Shown here piece after piece: positions 43,859 to 51,969 of a DNA stretch of 51,969 nt. Source of the DNA: Lachnospiraceae bacterium (lineage in GTDB: Bacteria; Bacillota; Clostridia; Lachnospirales; Lachnospiraceae); the NCBI GenBank assembly GCA_017440575.1, contig JAFSGY010000014.1, forward strand, positions 1 through 51,969, written 5' to 3'. The notes under the pieces were generated by a model that worked only from the letters and a program-made list of their open reading frames with translations, was not told where the DNA came from and made no database searches. Numbering within the stretch: position 1 is the first letter of the stretch; each line of letters starts with the position of its first letter. A program made the position numbers and the translations under genes.

Positions 43859-44086
43859 CTACTGCATATTTCTAATCTGCGCAAACAAATCTAAATCACT
43901 CTGCGTCAGCTTCATATTGGTATTGAACTCTTTTCCTTCAGGGCTGATTACCTTAACCTCAATAATCGTTCCATCTCCTATGGCTTCTCTTCCAACTGCC
44001 TGCATAAATGGCATAAACTTTGGATGATTTCGCGTAAAAGTATCCCACGCGCTTTTCATCTTCATTATACTTCCAAAATCAAACAT
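43859..44086 (-). CDS. Hypothetical 75-aa protein
   Basis: This small soluble protein starts MFDFGSIMKMKSAWDTF after GGAAAGGATAAAA. It has a hydrophobic-charged alternation (GTIIEVKVISPEGKEF) and ends QIRNMQ. I recognise no named family. A longer frame upstream overlaps the neighbouring gene and lacks a Shine-Dalgarno. It lies 22 nt after the 86-aa gene in a three-gene unit with the acetyltransferase. Confidence 0.75.
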   Translation of the reverse strand: MFDFGSIMKMKSAWDTFTRNHPKFMPFMQAVGREAIGDGTIIEVKVISPEGKEFNTNMKLTQSDLDLFAQIRNMQ

Positions 44087-44108
44087 TTTTATCCTTTCCG
44101 GCACTATC

Positions 44109-44369
44109 TTAAATAAGATACATAATCTTATTCTCGTCCATGCACTTTCCCTGCATGGCTGCTTTTGCCTCATCCTGTTGATAACGGTTTATGTAAAAAG
44201 AAAACTTCTTTTTACTTTCAAATAACCCTTTCTTCATATCTCTTACCTTGTCCACTTTAATCAGATAAGAAACACCGTGATTCAAAAATGCTTTCTCTAT
44301 TGTACCTTTTATTCCTTCATCATATGTTTCCACGAAAGCTATCTCACGTCCATGATTTTTTTCCGTCAT
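44109..44369 (-). CDS. Hypothetical 86-aa protein
   Basis: This small, charged protein contains HGREIAFVETYDEG and INRYQQDEAKAAMQG. I recognise no family. The start is the ATG at 44369 after GGAAGTGAAAG; an ATG six codons earlier lies within that Shine-Dalgarno region. It is the first gene of a unit with a 75-aa protein and a GNAT acetyltransferase. Function is unknown. Confidence 0.7.
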   Translation of the reverse strand: MTEKNHGREIAFVETYDEGIKGTIEKAFLNHGVSYLIKVDKVRDMKKGLFESKKKFSFYINRYQQDEAKAAMQGKCMDENKIMYLI

Positions 44370-44501
44370 CTCTTTCACTTCCTTCATAATGCTATGTTTA
44401 TAGTATAGACTGAATTTTCAGAAAAGTACAGTTGACATATTCACTAATTAATTTGCGCTAAAATGCAATTCCCATTGGTAAACTACGCAAAATAGTAGGA
44501 A

Positions 44502-44532
44502 ACAGCCACGCGGTTTCCTTCCGCGCGGCTGT
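44502..44532 (-). terminator. Terminator after glgP
   Basis: A GC-rich 12-bp stem (44502-44513 / 44521-44532, one G-T pair) lies 24 nt after the stop codon and is followed by TTTCC on the minus strand. Confidence 0.75.
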
Positions 44533-44555
44533 CCTTGAGTAACATTTATTTTATA

Positions 44556-46826
44556 TTATTTCAGTTTCCAGATATCTCTGTTATACTCAGCGATAGTTCT
44601 ATCGGATGAGAAGAATCCTGCCTTTGCCATATTGACAAGCATCATCTTCTTCCACTTAGCTTCATCCTTGTAATCTTCAAACATACGATCCTTTGTCTTG
44701 ATGTAATCTTCTAAGTCAAGCAATGTCATGAACCAGTCCTTATTAATTAATTCCTTATGAAGTCTGGTAAGTCTCTCTTCATTACCAACCTTAACAACTT
44801 CCTTGCTGATAATGAAATCAACTGCTTCCTTGATTACATTGCTCTTGTTGTAGAAGTCCTTAGAAACATAATCTGCCTTTACATAGTGCTCGATAACAGT
44901 TTCTGACTTCTCACCGAATACATAGATATTCTCGTCACCAACAAGCTCGTTAATTTCTACGTTAGCACCGTCACTTGTACCAAGTGTTACAGCACCGTTT
45001 AACATGAACTTCATGTTACCTGTACCGGATGCTTCCTTAGATGCTAAAGAGATCTGCTCAGAGATATCGCAAGCCGGGATAAGCTTCTCAGCGTAGCTTA
45101 CATTGTAGTTCTCTACCATAACAACCTTCATGTAATCCTTTACATCTGGGTCATTGTTCACGATTTCCTGTAAGCAAAGGAGTAAGTGAATAATGTCCTG
45201 TGCAATAATATAAGCTGGAGCTGCCTTTGCACCAAAAATGAATGTGATTGGTGTAGATGGCTTCTTGCCTGCCTTAATTTCAAGATACTTGTGAATGATG
45301 TAAAGAGCATTCATCTGCTGACGCTTATACTCATGAAGTCTCTTAATCTGAATATCATAGATGGATTCCGGATTGATTTCCTGTCCTTCCTTCTCCATGA
45401 TGTACTGAGCAAGCGCTACCTTCTTATTTTTCTTGATTGCCTTAATCTTAGTTAAAAATGCTTCATCATTCTTGAATGTCAGAAGCTTCTCTAATTCATC
45501 TGCATCCTTCTTCCAGCCATCGCCTATTGCTTCTGTAATAGCTGTAGCAAGCTCTCTGTTACAAGACATAAGCCATCTTCTGAATGTGATACCGTTTGTC
45601 TTGTTGTTGAACTTCTCTGGATAAATCTTATAAAAATGATTTAACTCTGTATCCTTTAAAATATCTGTATGAATTGCAGCAACACCATTTACAGAGAATC
45701 CGTAATGGATATCAATATGAGCCATATGAACTCGTAAATCCTTATCAATAATCTGAACCTTTGGATCATCATACTTAATAGCTGTTCTCTTATCTAACTC
45801 CCAAATAATAGGCATAAGCTGAGGAACAACCTTCTGTAAGTACTTGATTGGCCACTTCTCAAGTGCTTCTGCAAGGATTGTGTGGTTTGTATATGCACAA
45901 GTCTTGCTTACTACATCAATAGCTTCTTCCATCTCAAAGCCTTCTTCCTCTGTCAGGATTCTGATAAGCTCTGGAATAACCATAGTTGGATGGGTATCAT
46001 TAATCTGGATTACTGCATGCTCATACATCTTGTGAAGGTCATAACCGTTGTCCTTCATTTCTTTTAAGATAAGCTGCGCACCGTTACATACCATGAAATA
46101 CTGCTGATAGATACGAAGCATCTGTCCTGCTGCATCGGAATCATCAGGATACAAAAATAAAGTAAGGTTCTTATCTACATCGTTCTTATCAAAATCAATA
46201 CCATCTTCTACGATGCTCTCATCAATTGTCTCAATATCAAATAAATGAAGCTTGTTTACGCCCTGGTCATAACCAATTACATCAATATCGTATAATCTTG
46301 ACATAACTTTTTTCTTTCCAAAATATACAGGGAAAGAAATATCTGTCTTTGTCAGCCATGACTGATCTTCAATCCAGTCATTCTTTTCTGCTGTCTGCTG
46401 TCTATCCTTGAATACCTGCTTGAAAAGACCAAAGTGATAGTTCAGACCAATACCATCGCCAGGAAGTCCTAAAGTTGCGATAGAGTCTAAGAAACAAGCT
46501 GCAAGTCTTCCAAGACCACCGTTACCAAGAGATGGTTCTGGCTCAACTTCTTCAATCATGCTTAATTCCTTGCCCTCTTCCTTAAGAGCTGCTTCTAACT
46601 CTTCGTAGATTCCAAGGTTGATTAAGTTGTTTGATAATAACTTACCAATTAAGAACTCAGCAGAAATATAATATACCTTCTTGCTTCCCTTAATCTGTCC
46701 CTTACCTTCCATCATTTCCTTGGTCATAGTAAGAATTGCATAATAAAGCTTCTGATTATCAAGCTCCTTAATGCTCTGACCATACATTTTCTGTGCTACT
46801 GCTTCTAAATTTGTTTTTACGCTCAT
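44556..46826 (-). CDS. glgP: Glycogen/maltodextrin phosphorylase
   Basis: This 756-aa enzyme is a GT35 phosphorylase. It has [53 protein letters not shown] and the pyridoxal-phosphate region [15 protein letters not shown], followed by [10 protein letters not shown]. It releases glucose 1-phosphate from glycogen or long maltodextrins. It is slightly shorter than the 790-840-residue E. coli enzymes but has all core motifs. It has its own promoter with an embedded operator (46878-46913), suggesting control by one of the LacI proteins. The lacI gene upstream is in the same orientation but has separate control. Confidence 0.93.
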   Translation of the reverse strand: MSVKTNLEAVAQKMYGQSIKELDNQKLYYAILTMTKEMMEGKGQIKGSKKVYYISAEFLIGKLLSNNLINLGIYEELEAALKEEGKELSMIEEVEPEPSLGNGGLGRLAACFLDSIATLGLPGDGIGLNYHFGLFKQVFKDRQQTAEKNDWIEDQSWLTKTDISFPVYFGKKKVMSRLYDIDVIGYDQGVNKLHLFDIETIDESIVEDGIDFDKNDVDKNLTLFLYPDDSDAAGQMLRIYQQYFMVCNGAQLILKEMKDNGYDLHKMYEHAVIQINDTHPTMVIPELIRILTEEEGFEMEEAIDVVSKTCAYTNHTILAEALEKWPIKYLQKVVPQLMPIIWELDKRTAIKYDDPKVQIIDKDLRVHMAHIDIHYGFSVNGVAAIHTDILKDTELNHFYKIYPEKFNNKTNGITFRRWLMSCNRELATAITEAIGDGWKKDADELEKLLTFKNDEAFLTKIKAIKKNKKVALAQYIMEKEGQEINPESIYDIQIKRLHEYKRQQMNALYIIHKYLEIKAGKKPSTPITFIFGAKAAPAYIIAQDIIHLLLCLQEIVNNDPDVKDYMKVVMVENYNVSYAEKLIPACDISEQISLASKEASGTGNMKFMLNGAVTLGTSDGANVEINELVGDENIYVFGEKSETVIEHYVKADYVSKDFYNKSNVIKEAVDFIISKEVVKVGNEERLTRLHKELINKDWFMTLLDLEDYIKTKDRMFEDYKDEAKWKKMMLVNMAKAGFFSSDRTIAEYNRDIWKLK

Positions 46827-46877
46827 TGTAACTCTCCTTTGCGTTTATTAAATGAAATGTACATATCTTCTTCATTT

Positions 46878-46913
46878 ATATTATTACCAAATTTTTCTTT
46901 GGTAACGTTACCA
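46878..46913 (-). promoter_or_regulatory. glgP promoter with LacI-type operator
   Basis: On the minus strand TTACCA (plus 46900-46905) and TAATAT (plus 46878-46883) are 16 nt apart. The perfect palindrome TGGTAACGTTACCA (46900-46913) overlaps the -35 box, so a bound repressor would block RNA polymerase. Its AACGTT core matches the operators before malE and the second lacI. Confidence 0.75.
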
Positions 46914-46991
46914 TAACTTTGTTAATTTTTCGCCAAGATTAATACCTTAGCGAATCTCTTTCCTCTTTGTGTTCCTTTATACAAAAGGCTG

Positions 46992-47981
46992 TTACGATAT
47001 CACATCTTCGTATTTAATTCGTATTAACTGATGTGGCACAATCACTTCCTGCCCTTCGTGTCCCTCCATAAGCCTTGCCATCTCATCAACTGCTTCAGCT
47101 GCAAGATATTTGAAATCCTGTCTTACTGTATGCATCTGCTTTCCAGCATATCCCATCAGACTAATACCGTCAAAGCCACAAACAGGTCGGTAAATATCCA
47201 TATCTATCAATGCTTTCATGGCACCAATTGCCATCATATCTGATGCACAGATAATCGCATCTCTTTTCTTAGCATACTGCATCGTAATCTTTCTTGCTTC
47301 CAACTCACTGAAATTACCAACTCTAGTAAAGATTGTAAGTCCCAGCTCCTCTGCGAGCTGCTTCATTCCTTGCATTCGTTCCTCTGACACATAGCCATTT
47401 TTCTTACCAGATATGTATAGTATCTTTTTTGCTTTATTTTCCAGAATGAACTTTTTTGCAACATCATACTGAGCCTTGGTATTATCGATATGAATATTGG
47501 AGGTATGTACACCAACACCCGGCGCATCAATTAACACAACCTTGAATCTCTCACTCTTTATCAGTTTATGCAATGCCGTATCCTGCTTCGATAATCCACA
47601 GACAATCAATCCCTCTATACTCTGCGACTGAAAGTATCGGGTCATTTCTTCTACATCCATCTCCTGAATCATCGTGAAAAATACGGTAATGACATCCATG
47701 CCAAGCTCTTTTGCCCGATTAATGGCTCCCACAATATATTGCATAGGAATCTCATCTACGGTTTGTACATGTCTGTTTACGTCAAGCAATAAGGCTACTC
47801 TGCCTGTCTGCTTCGAGGAAAGCGCTGCTGCAATAGAATTAGGTACAAACCCCAGTTCCTGTATTGCCGCATTAACCTTCTTCTTCGTTTCTTCACTGAC
47901 ATTCGGATAATGATTGAGTACCTTGGATACCGTGGATATTGCTACTCCAGCATGCTTCGCCACGTCTTTAATTGATACCAC
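46992..47981 (-). CDS. LacI family transcriptional regulator
   Basis: This 329-aa regulator has the helix-turn-helix SIKDVAKHAGVAISTVSKVL and a sugar-binding effector domain with VCGFDGISLMGYAG. The start is the GTG at 47981 after AGTAGGAG. A longer frame to 48062 would read through two perfect operators (48023-48051) and is rejected. The gene is likely self-regulated and may control glgP downstream. It is about as similar to the malQ-linked LacI as family members usually are, so they are distinct paralogues. Confidence 0.9.
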   Translation of the reverse strand: MVSIKDVAKHAGVAISTVSKVLNHYPNVSEETKKKVNAAIQELGFVPNSIAAALSSKQTGRVALLLDVNRHVQTVDEIPMQYIVGAINRAKELGMDVITVFFTMIQEMDVEEMTRYFQSQSIEGLIVCGLSKQDTALHKLIKSERFKVVLIDAPGVGVHTSNIHIDNTKAQYDVAKKFILENKAKKILYISGKKNGYVSEERMQGMKQLAEELGLTIFTRVGNFSELEARKITMQYAKKRDAIICASDMMAIGAMKALIDMDIYRPVCGFDGISLMGYAGKQMHTVRQDFKYLAAEAVDEMARLMEGHEGQEVIVPHQLIRIKYEDVIS

Positions 47982-48015
47982 GTAATCTCCTACTTTCCAA
48001 AAACATTCCAGAAAG

Positions 48016-48051
48016 TTTATATCAGAAAACGTTTTCTGGAAAACGTTTTCC
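48016..48051 (-). promoter_or_regulatory. Autoregulated promoter of the second lacI with two operators
   Basis: Perfect palindromes CAGAAAACGTTTTCTG (48023-48038) and GGAAAACGTTTTCC (48038-48051) share the AACGTT core. On the minus strand TTTTCC (plus 48038-48043) and TATAAA (plus 48016-48021) are 16 nt apart, so the operators lie on the promoter core. Confidence 0.8.
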
Positions 48052-48064
48052 TTATCATACAATA

Positions 48065-48092
48065 AAAATAACGGTTTGTCTACCGTTATTTT
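48065..48092. terminator. Bidirectional terminator after cheY
   Basis: A perfect 10-bp stem (48065-48074 / 48083-48092) with an 8-nt loop has T-rich flanks on both strands. It lies 24 nt after the cheY stop codon and before the second lacI. Confidence 0.8.
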
Positions 48093-48116
48093 CTTTTTTT
48101 TTATATTTTATGAAAT

Positions 48117-48479
48117 TTACATCTTCATGACTCTGTCAACCGCCGCAATTAATCTATCTACTTCAAATGGTTTCACAATAAAATCTTTTGCTCCATTCTG
48201 AATTGCCTGTGCTACCATCGCCTGCTGTCCCATAGCAGAGCATATAATAACTTTAGCTGCCGGATCTAATTCCTTAATCCTTTTCAATGCTTCAACACCA
48301 TTCATCTCTGGCATAGTAATATCAAGTAAAACAACCTCCGGCTTTACTTCAATATATTTCTTAACTGCTTCGATTCCATCTCCCGCTTCACCTACTGCTT
48401 CATGACCGTTTTTCTCTAGCATCTGTTTTATTGTCATTCTCATAAATGATGCATCATCAACAATTAATACCTTCGCCAT
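48117..48479 (-). CDS. cheY: CheY-type single-domain response regulator
   Basis: This 120-aa receiver has the acidic pair Asp8/Asp9, the phospho-acceptor Asp53 in LLDITMPEMNG, Ser81 in CSAMGQQ and Lys103 in VKPF. The layout matches chemotaxis CheY, which carries the signal from CheA to the flagellar switch. It stands apart from any other chemotaxis genes here, with its own terminator, so it may be a second CheY or a regulator for another pathway. The stretch 48480-48637 shows only weak AT-rich promoter-like DNA. Confidence 0.9.
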   Translation of the reverse strand: MAKVLIVDDASFMRMTIKQMLEKNGHEAVGEAGDGIEAVKKYIEVKPEVVLLDITMPEMNGVEALKRIKELDPAAKVIICSAMGQQAMVAQAIQNGAKDFIVKPFEVDRLIAAVDRVMKM

Positions 48480-48637
48480 AGCGTCTACCGCCTTTCAAAT
48501 TATATTCTAATAAAATCCAAACATTTTCTCATTCTGCTATAATATTATCACACAATTCTGTTTTTTGGAAGTCTTAGTTTTGTTTTTTCTGTTATTTTAA
48601 CCATTTAATCATTACTGTACATTCATTCCCATACCCT

Positions 48638-49459
48638 TTATTCTACAATACGCTTACCTACCACAACCAAACGCCCATTTGTCGTATGGTATACACATGT
48701 AGACAAGGTAATAAACTCATCTCCGTACTGCGCAGTTACTCCTGTATCATATATACTCATTTTTTTGATATTGTTGTAGAAGTCATCAAATTCATCCTGA
48801 TTCTCTGCTTCAAAAAACTGATAATACTTAAATACCTTATCTTCTGGGGTATAGACCTTGGAACGAAATACTGCTATGACTTCATATTTGCGCTCTTCAG
48901 CTCTTGTATGAAACTCAATCTGTCTATGTTCTTTTAGAAATTCTTCCTCTTCGTAATCAACAAGCCCTGCAAACATGGCTCCAGACTTCATATTATGACC
49001 GTGAATAATCAAATTGTTTGAAGTCTTGGTAATATCAGAATCCGTATCAAGAATCAAAGTACCATTATTATCTTTTTCTTTGAAAAAATTACGATGCAGA
49101 TAATATTCCTCATCTTCCATAGTCTGCATGACCGGATAATCAATCTCTGTTCCGGGAATCTTGAGCCAGCCTATCATGTCCTCATTAGCTGCAAACAACC
49201 TTTGATATGATATCTTTACAGAATCTACTTCCTCTGCTTTTTCTGCCTGTATTCCATCTGTTTTTTCTGTCGGCTCCACTTCTACGGAATATTCCTTAAG
49301 CGCTTCAAATCTTACAATTGTTTTTTTATACGCTTCCTGATCCTTAATTGCCTTGTACTGCAAACAGCCATACACAATCATTAGAACAGCTCCAAGGCCA
49401 AACAGAATCAAATCCCATCGAATTCCTTTATTTCTATGATAATATGTTCTTCTGCCCAT
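48638..49459 (-). CDS. Class B sortase
   Basis: This 273-aa transpeptidase has an N-terminal membrane helix (about 15-32) and the sortase B domain: His155 in IIHGHNM, Cys255 in TLSTCVYHTTNG and Arg263 just after. It cuts surface proteins at a sorting motif and joins them to the cell wall or a pilus partner. It has no substrate gene next to it. The VPKTG protein at 1788-3860 is the only obvious sorting substrate in the window, so a link is possible. The start at 49459 follows AGGAAAG; the frame upstream lacks a ribosome site. Confidence 0.9.
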   Translation of the reverse strand: MGRRTYYHRNKGIRWDLILFGLGAVLMIVYGCLQYKAIKDQEAYKKTIVRFEALKEYSVEVEPTEKTDGIQAEKAEEVDSVKISYQRLFAANEDMIGWLKIPGTEIDYPVMQTMEDEEYYLHRNFFKEKDNNGTLILDTDSDITKTSNNLIIHGHNMKSGAMFAGLVDYEEEEFLKEHRQIEFHTRAEERKYEVIAVFRSKVYTPEDKVFKYYQFFEAENQDEFDDFYNNIKKMSIYDTGVTAQYGDEFITLSTCVYHTTNGRLVVVGKRIVE

Positions 49460-49475
49460 TTTCTTTCCTGAAATA

Positions 49476-49502
49476 CAAGGTGCCAAACACCTTGGCACCT
49501 TG
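49476..49502. other. GC-rich hairpin between glgX-like gene and sortase gene
   Basis: A perfect 9-bp stem (49476-49484 / 49494-49502) with a 9-nt loop separates the two genes. There is no T tail on the minus strand. It may attenuate transcription or be a copy of a dispersed palindrome. Confidence 0.55.
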
Positions 49503-49531
49503 CGTTACATCCTTTATAAAACTATTGTCTG

Positions 49532-51628
49532 TTAAAACTTCTCTACCCGTGCTATAATAACAGACCTTGGGCAAAGCGTCAACCAATCGATACCAGTCCA
49601 TCTGGTCAATGCCTGATAATCCGTTTCCGGTGTATGCTCGAATTCCGTATTCATAATCACACGCCATTTTCTTCCAAGCGGAAGGTTAGGAAGCTGTATA
49701 TTCACATCTTCCCAGAAAGCGTTAACACCAATATAGATAATATCATCCTCGGTATTTTCCGCATTTCTTCCTGCAAACATAATACCAATCGTTCTGGTAT
49801 CTGCGCTACAGCTACTATTCCATGCTGTCTTATTGTGAATACTTACCTCTGGGAATCCACATCCACTTGGACCCGAACGCCCACGTAAAATCGGATGCTG
49901 TCTTCTCAAATGAATCATAAATTTGCAGAACTCAAACATCTCAGGATATTTATCTTTTCTCGTCCAGTCTATCCATGAGATAATATTGTCCTGACAATAT
50001 GCATTGTTATTACCAAACTGTGTGTTACAGAACTCATCACCTGCAAGGAACATGGCAGACCCACGGCTACACATCAGCACAGCAAAGGCATTTTTCCGCA
50101 TACGGTTACGAAGCTTGAGAATCTCTGTATCTGTTACTTCGCCCTCATCACCACAGTTCCAGCTATTGTTATTGCTATCTCCATCTGTATTGTTCCAGCC
50201 ATTTTTCTCATTATGCTTGTAATTATAAGCATACATATCATATAGAGTAAATCCGTCATGACAATTAATGAAATTAACGGATGCATTCTCACCACGATTT
50301 TCAGGATTATACAAATCATAAGAACCTGTAATTCGATTAATTGCTGCCTGTGCCATTCCATAATCTCCTTTTAAGAAGCAGCGCATATCATCACGGTATC
50401 TTCCATTCCATTCTGCCCAGCGGTTCCATGATGGGAAGCTGCCTACCTGATAAAGTCCTCCCGCATCCCATGCCTCAGCAATCAGCTTCACCTTACCTAA
50501 TATCGGATCAAATGCCAGACTCTGTAGTAATGGCGGCTTACTCATTGGCGAACCGTCCTCGTTTCGTCCCATAATCGATGCAAGATCAAAACGAAAACCA
50601 TCCACTCGATACGAAATAACCCAATAACGCAGACAATCCAGAATGAACTGTTCTACAATCGGGTGATTACAATTCATAACATTACCACATCCACTGAAAT
50701 TATAATACTTTCCATCAGGAGTCAGCATATAATAAATGTTATTGTCAATTCCCTTAAAGGAGAAGCATGGTCCGAGCTCATTTCCTTCTGCTGTATGATT
50801 GAATACTACATCAAGAATGACCTCTATCTTATTTTTATGCAGCTCATTGATAAGCTCTCTTAATTCATTTCCTTCTCTATTATATTCCAAGGCTGATGTA
50901 TAGCTGGTATTTGGTGCAAAAAAGCATACGGTACTGTAGCCCCAGTAATTAAACAGCTCTTTTCCATCTACCACTCTGACATCTTCCATCTCATCAAATT
51001 CAAAAATCGGCATAAGCTCAACTGCATTTACACCAAGCTCTACCAGATATGGTATCTTTTCCTTGATTCCGGCAAAGGTTCCACGATGTGTCACATCGGA
51101 GGACTTATCCATAGTAAAGCCACGAACATGCATTTCATAGATAATCATGTCCTTTACCTGACGATTCGTCTGCTTTCCATTTCCCCAGTCATATCCATCA
51201 TCCACTACTCTTGCCTTATAAAATGGATCTTTTCCACTTTTTCTGCCCCATTCACTCTGACCTACAACTGCCTTTGCATAAGGGTCAAGAATATAATTAT
51301 TCTTATCAAATAACAATCCTTTCTTTGGATTGTACTCACCATCAAACTGATACGCATATTCGAATTCTGTCGGTACCAGACCATACACTATCATCGAATA
51401 GGTATTGCCAATTCGGTAGGACTCTGGAAACGGAATCACTGCATAAGGCTGCTTCTCTGTTCTGTGAAAAAGACACAGTGTACAAGAGGTTGCACCATAA
51501 GAATGTATGGTAAAGTTTATACCGCCATCCACAACACTTGCACCATTCGATAAATATAGTCCCGGTCTTACTGAAAAGCCATTTATCATATCCGTAGGCG
51601 CATAATACTTTGTCTTATCATAATTCAT
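49532..51628 (-). CDS. glgX: Glycogen debranching enzyme, GlgX/isoamylase type
   Basis: This 698-aa GH13 enzyme has an N-terminal CBM48-like beta domain (about 18-140), then the catalytic core: VFNHTAEG, the nucleophile Asp348 in GFRFDLAS, the acid/base Glu385 in IAEAWDAGG and the INCHDGF site. Such enzymes hydrolyse alpha-1,6 branches of glycogen or limit dextrin. It complements the phosphorylase encoded at 44556 and MalQ at 27110. The start is the ATG at 51628 after GGGAG; two upstream ATGs have no well-spaced Shine-Dalgarno. Pullulanase-type activity cannot be excluded. Confidence 0.9.
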   Translation of the reverse strand: MNYDKTKYYAPTDMINGFSVRPGLYLSNGASVVDGGINFTIHSYGATSCTLCLFHRTEKQPYAVIPFPESYRIGNTYSMIVYGLVPTEFEYAYQFDGEYNPKKGLLFDKNNYILDPYAKAVVGQSEWGRKSGKDPFYKARVVDDGYDWGNGKQTNRQVKDMIIYEMHVRGFTMDKSSDVTHRGTFAGIKEKIPYLVELGVNAVELMPIFEFDEMEDVRVVDGKELFNYWGYSTVCFFAPNTSYTSALEYNREGNELRELINELHKNKIEVILDVVFNHTAEGNELGPCFSFKGIDNNIYYMLTPDGKYYNFSGCGNVMNCNHPIVEQFILDCLRYWVISYRVDGFRFDLASIMGRNEDGSPMSKPPLLQSLAFDPILGKVKLIAEAWDAGGLYQVGSFPSWNRWAEWNGRYRDDMRCFLKGDYGMAQAAINRITGSYDLYNPENRGENASVNFINCHDGFTLYDMYAYNYKHNEKNGWNNTDGDSNNNSWNCGDEGEVTDTEILKLRNRMRKNAFAVLMCSRGSAMFLAGDEFCNTQFGNNNAYCQDNIISWIDWTRKDKYPEMFEFCKFMIHLRRQHPILRGRSGPSGCGFPEVSIHNKTAWNSSCSADTRTIGIMFAGRNAENTEDDIIYIGVNAFWEDVNIQLPNLPLGRKWRVIMNTEFEHTPETDYQALTRWTGIDWLTLCPRSVIIARVEKF

Positions 51629-51780
51629 AATAATCCACTCCCTTTTCATTCCCTTTTTGTCATTTCCCCCACCTGACCAAAAGGTACACTTATTATTAAT
51701 TTTACGATAAAATCGTTTTCCCAGCAAGATTATATCCATTTTGTGCTATTTTTAAGCATGATAGTGTTATCAGATTTATT

Positions 51781-51969
51781 CCTCAAATTCAAGTTTAGGT
51801 GAGTATAAGTTCAGGCTGTGAGCACTCCTTTTTTAGTCTGTGTACGGCGGATGAATATGCCTCAAATGCAAACCCGCTTGTTTGGTATTTCCTAAATGGA
51901 GCGTTCGGCATTTTTGATTGGTCCTGCTTTCCGAAAACTCGCACCTTCGGTGCTCAGACAGTTCTCCAA
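51781..51969. other. Non-coding repeat-like sequence at the right edge
   Basis: This 190-nt stretch has no gene with a ribosome site. It holds a GCACC-TTC-GGTGC hairpin (51941-51953) and an open frame from 51896 running off the edge (MERSAFLIGP...). It resembles multi-copy intergenic DNA that I recall from Lachnospiraceae genomes, so the frame is probably a by-product of a repeat. This recollection is unverified. Region 51629-51780 is AT-rich upstream DNA of glgX. Confidence 0.4.

Noticed and set aside
47982-48062. An N-terminal extension of the second LacI
   Set aside because: It would encode non-conserved residues across two perfect operators and the promoter; the GTG at 47981 has a good Shine-Dalgarno.
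1-51969. CRISPR array, prophage, insertion sequence, tRNA or rRNA
   Set aside because: No regularly spaced repeats, transposase or integrase motifs, or structural RNA signatures were seen.

Overview
The window is AT-rich DNA that looks like a motile, saccharolytic Clostridia member, most likely a Lachnospiraceae gut bacterium (Roseburia / Lachnospira / Eubacterium group). The reasons are Gram-positive style ribosome binding sites (GGAGG), a large modular secreted GH26 mannanase, LacI-controlled alpha-glucan genes with a MalEFG-type transporter, a class B sortase, an orphan CheY and a small flagellin-like protein. The genus is inferred, not proven. No rRNA, tRNA, CRISPR array or transposase was seen.

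Left part (1-4.4 kb): a 61-aa peptide with a RiPP/lasso-like leader, a class II (self-inhibited) Fic protein, a wall-anchored coiled-coil surface protein ending in a VPKTG sorting signal, and an intergenic region that holds a long perfect hairpin and an unrecognised 29-aa ORF whose N-terminus repeats the leader pattern of the 61-aa peptide.

4.4-25.0 kb: one 17-gene minus-strand operon for an exopolysaccharide or capsule. In transcription order it encodes a PssD/PssE (EpsE/EpsF) glycosyltransferase pair, a fused Wzz-tyrosine kinase, two GT2 enzymes, a Wzy-like polymerase, another GT2, two GT32-like transferases, a VanZ-like protein, a CotH-family kinase, a NTP_transf_5-type nucleotidyltransferase, a Wzx flippase, a GT2-pyruvyltransferase fusion, a secreted GH5 glycanase, a TagF-like glycerophosphotransferase and a final GT2. 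The polymer is probably built on a lipid carrier, flipped, polymerised, and decorated with pyruvate and polyol phosphate. The initiating sugar-phosphate transferase is not in the window. A membrane protein with a degenerate GGDEF domain (GGNEF) lies divergently at the promoter end.

25.9-32.0 kb: an alpha-glucan uptake operon, malE-malF-malG-malQ-lacI, without its own ATPase and with a one-base frameshift in malQ. 44.5-51.7 kb adds glycogen/maltodextrin phosphorylase, a second LacI regulator, CheY, sortase B and a GlgX/isoamylase-like debranching enzyme. AACGTT-centred operators stand before malE, glgP and the second lacI, so the two alpha-glucan loci probably form one regulon.

32.1-44.4 kb: a PD-(D/E)XK-like nuclease, UDP-glucose dehydrogenase, a flagellin-C-terminus-like small protein, a Crh-like HPr paralogue (Tyr15, Ser46), an operon of an M20 peptidase with two membrane proteins, the 1440-aa GH26 mannanase, and a three-gene unit with a GNAT acetyltransferase. 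Two copies of an approximately 85-nt structured repeat follow the terminators of the 61-aa peptide and the flagellin-like gene, and a different non-coding repeat-like sequence occupies the right edge.
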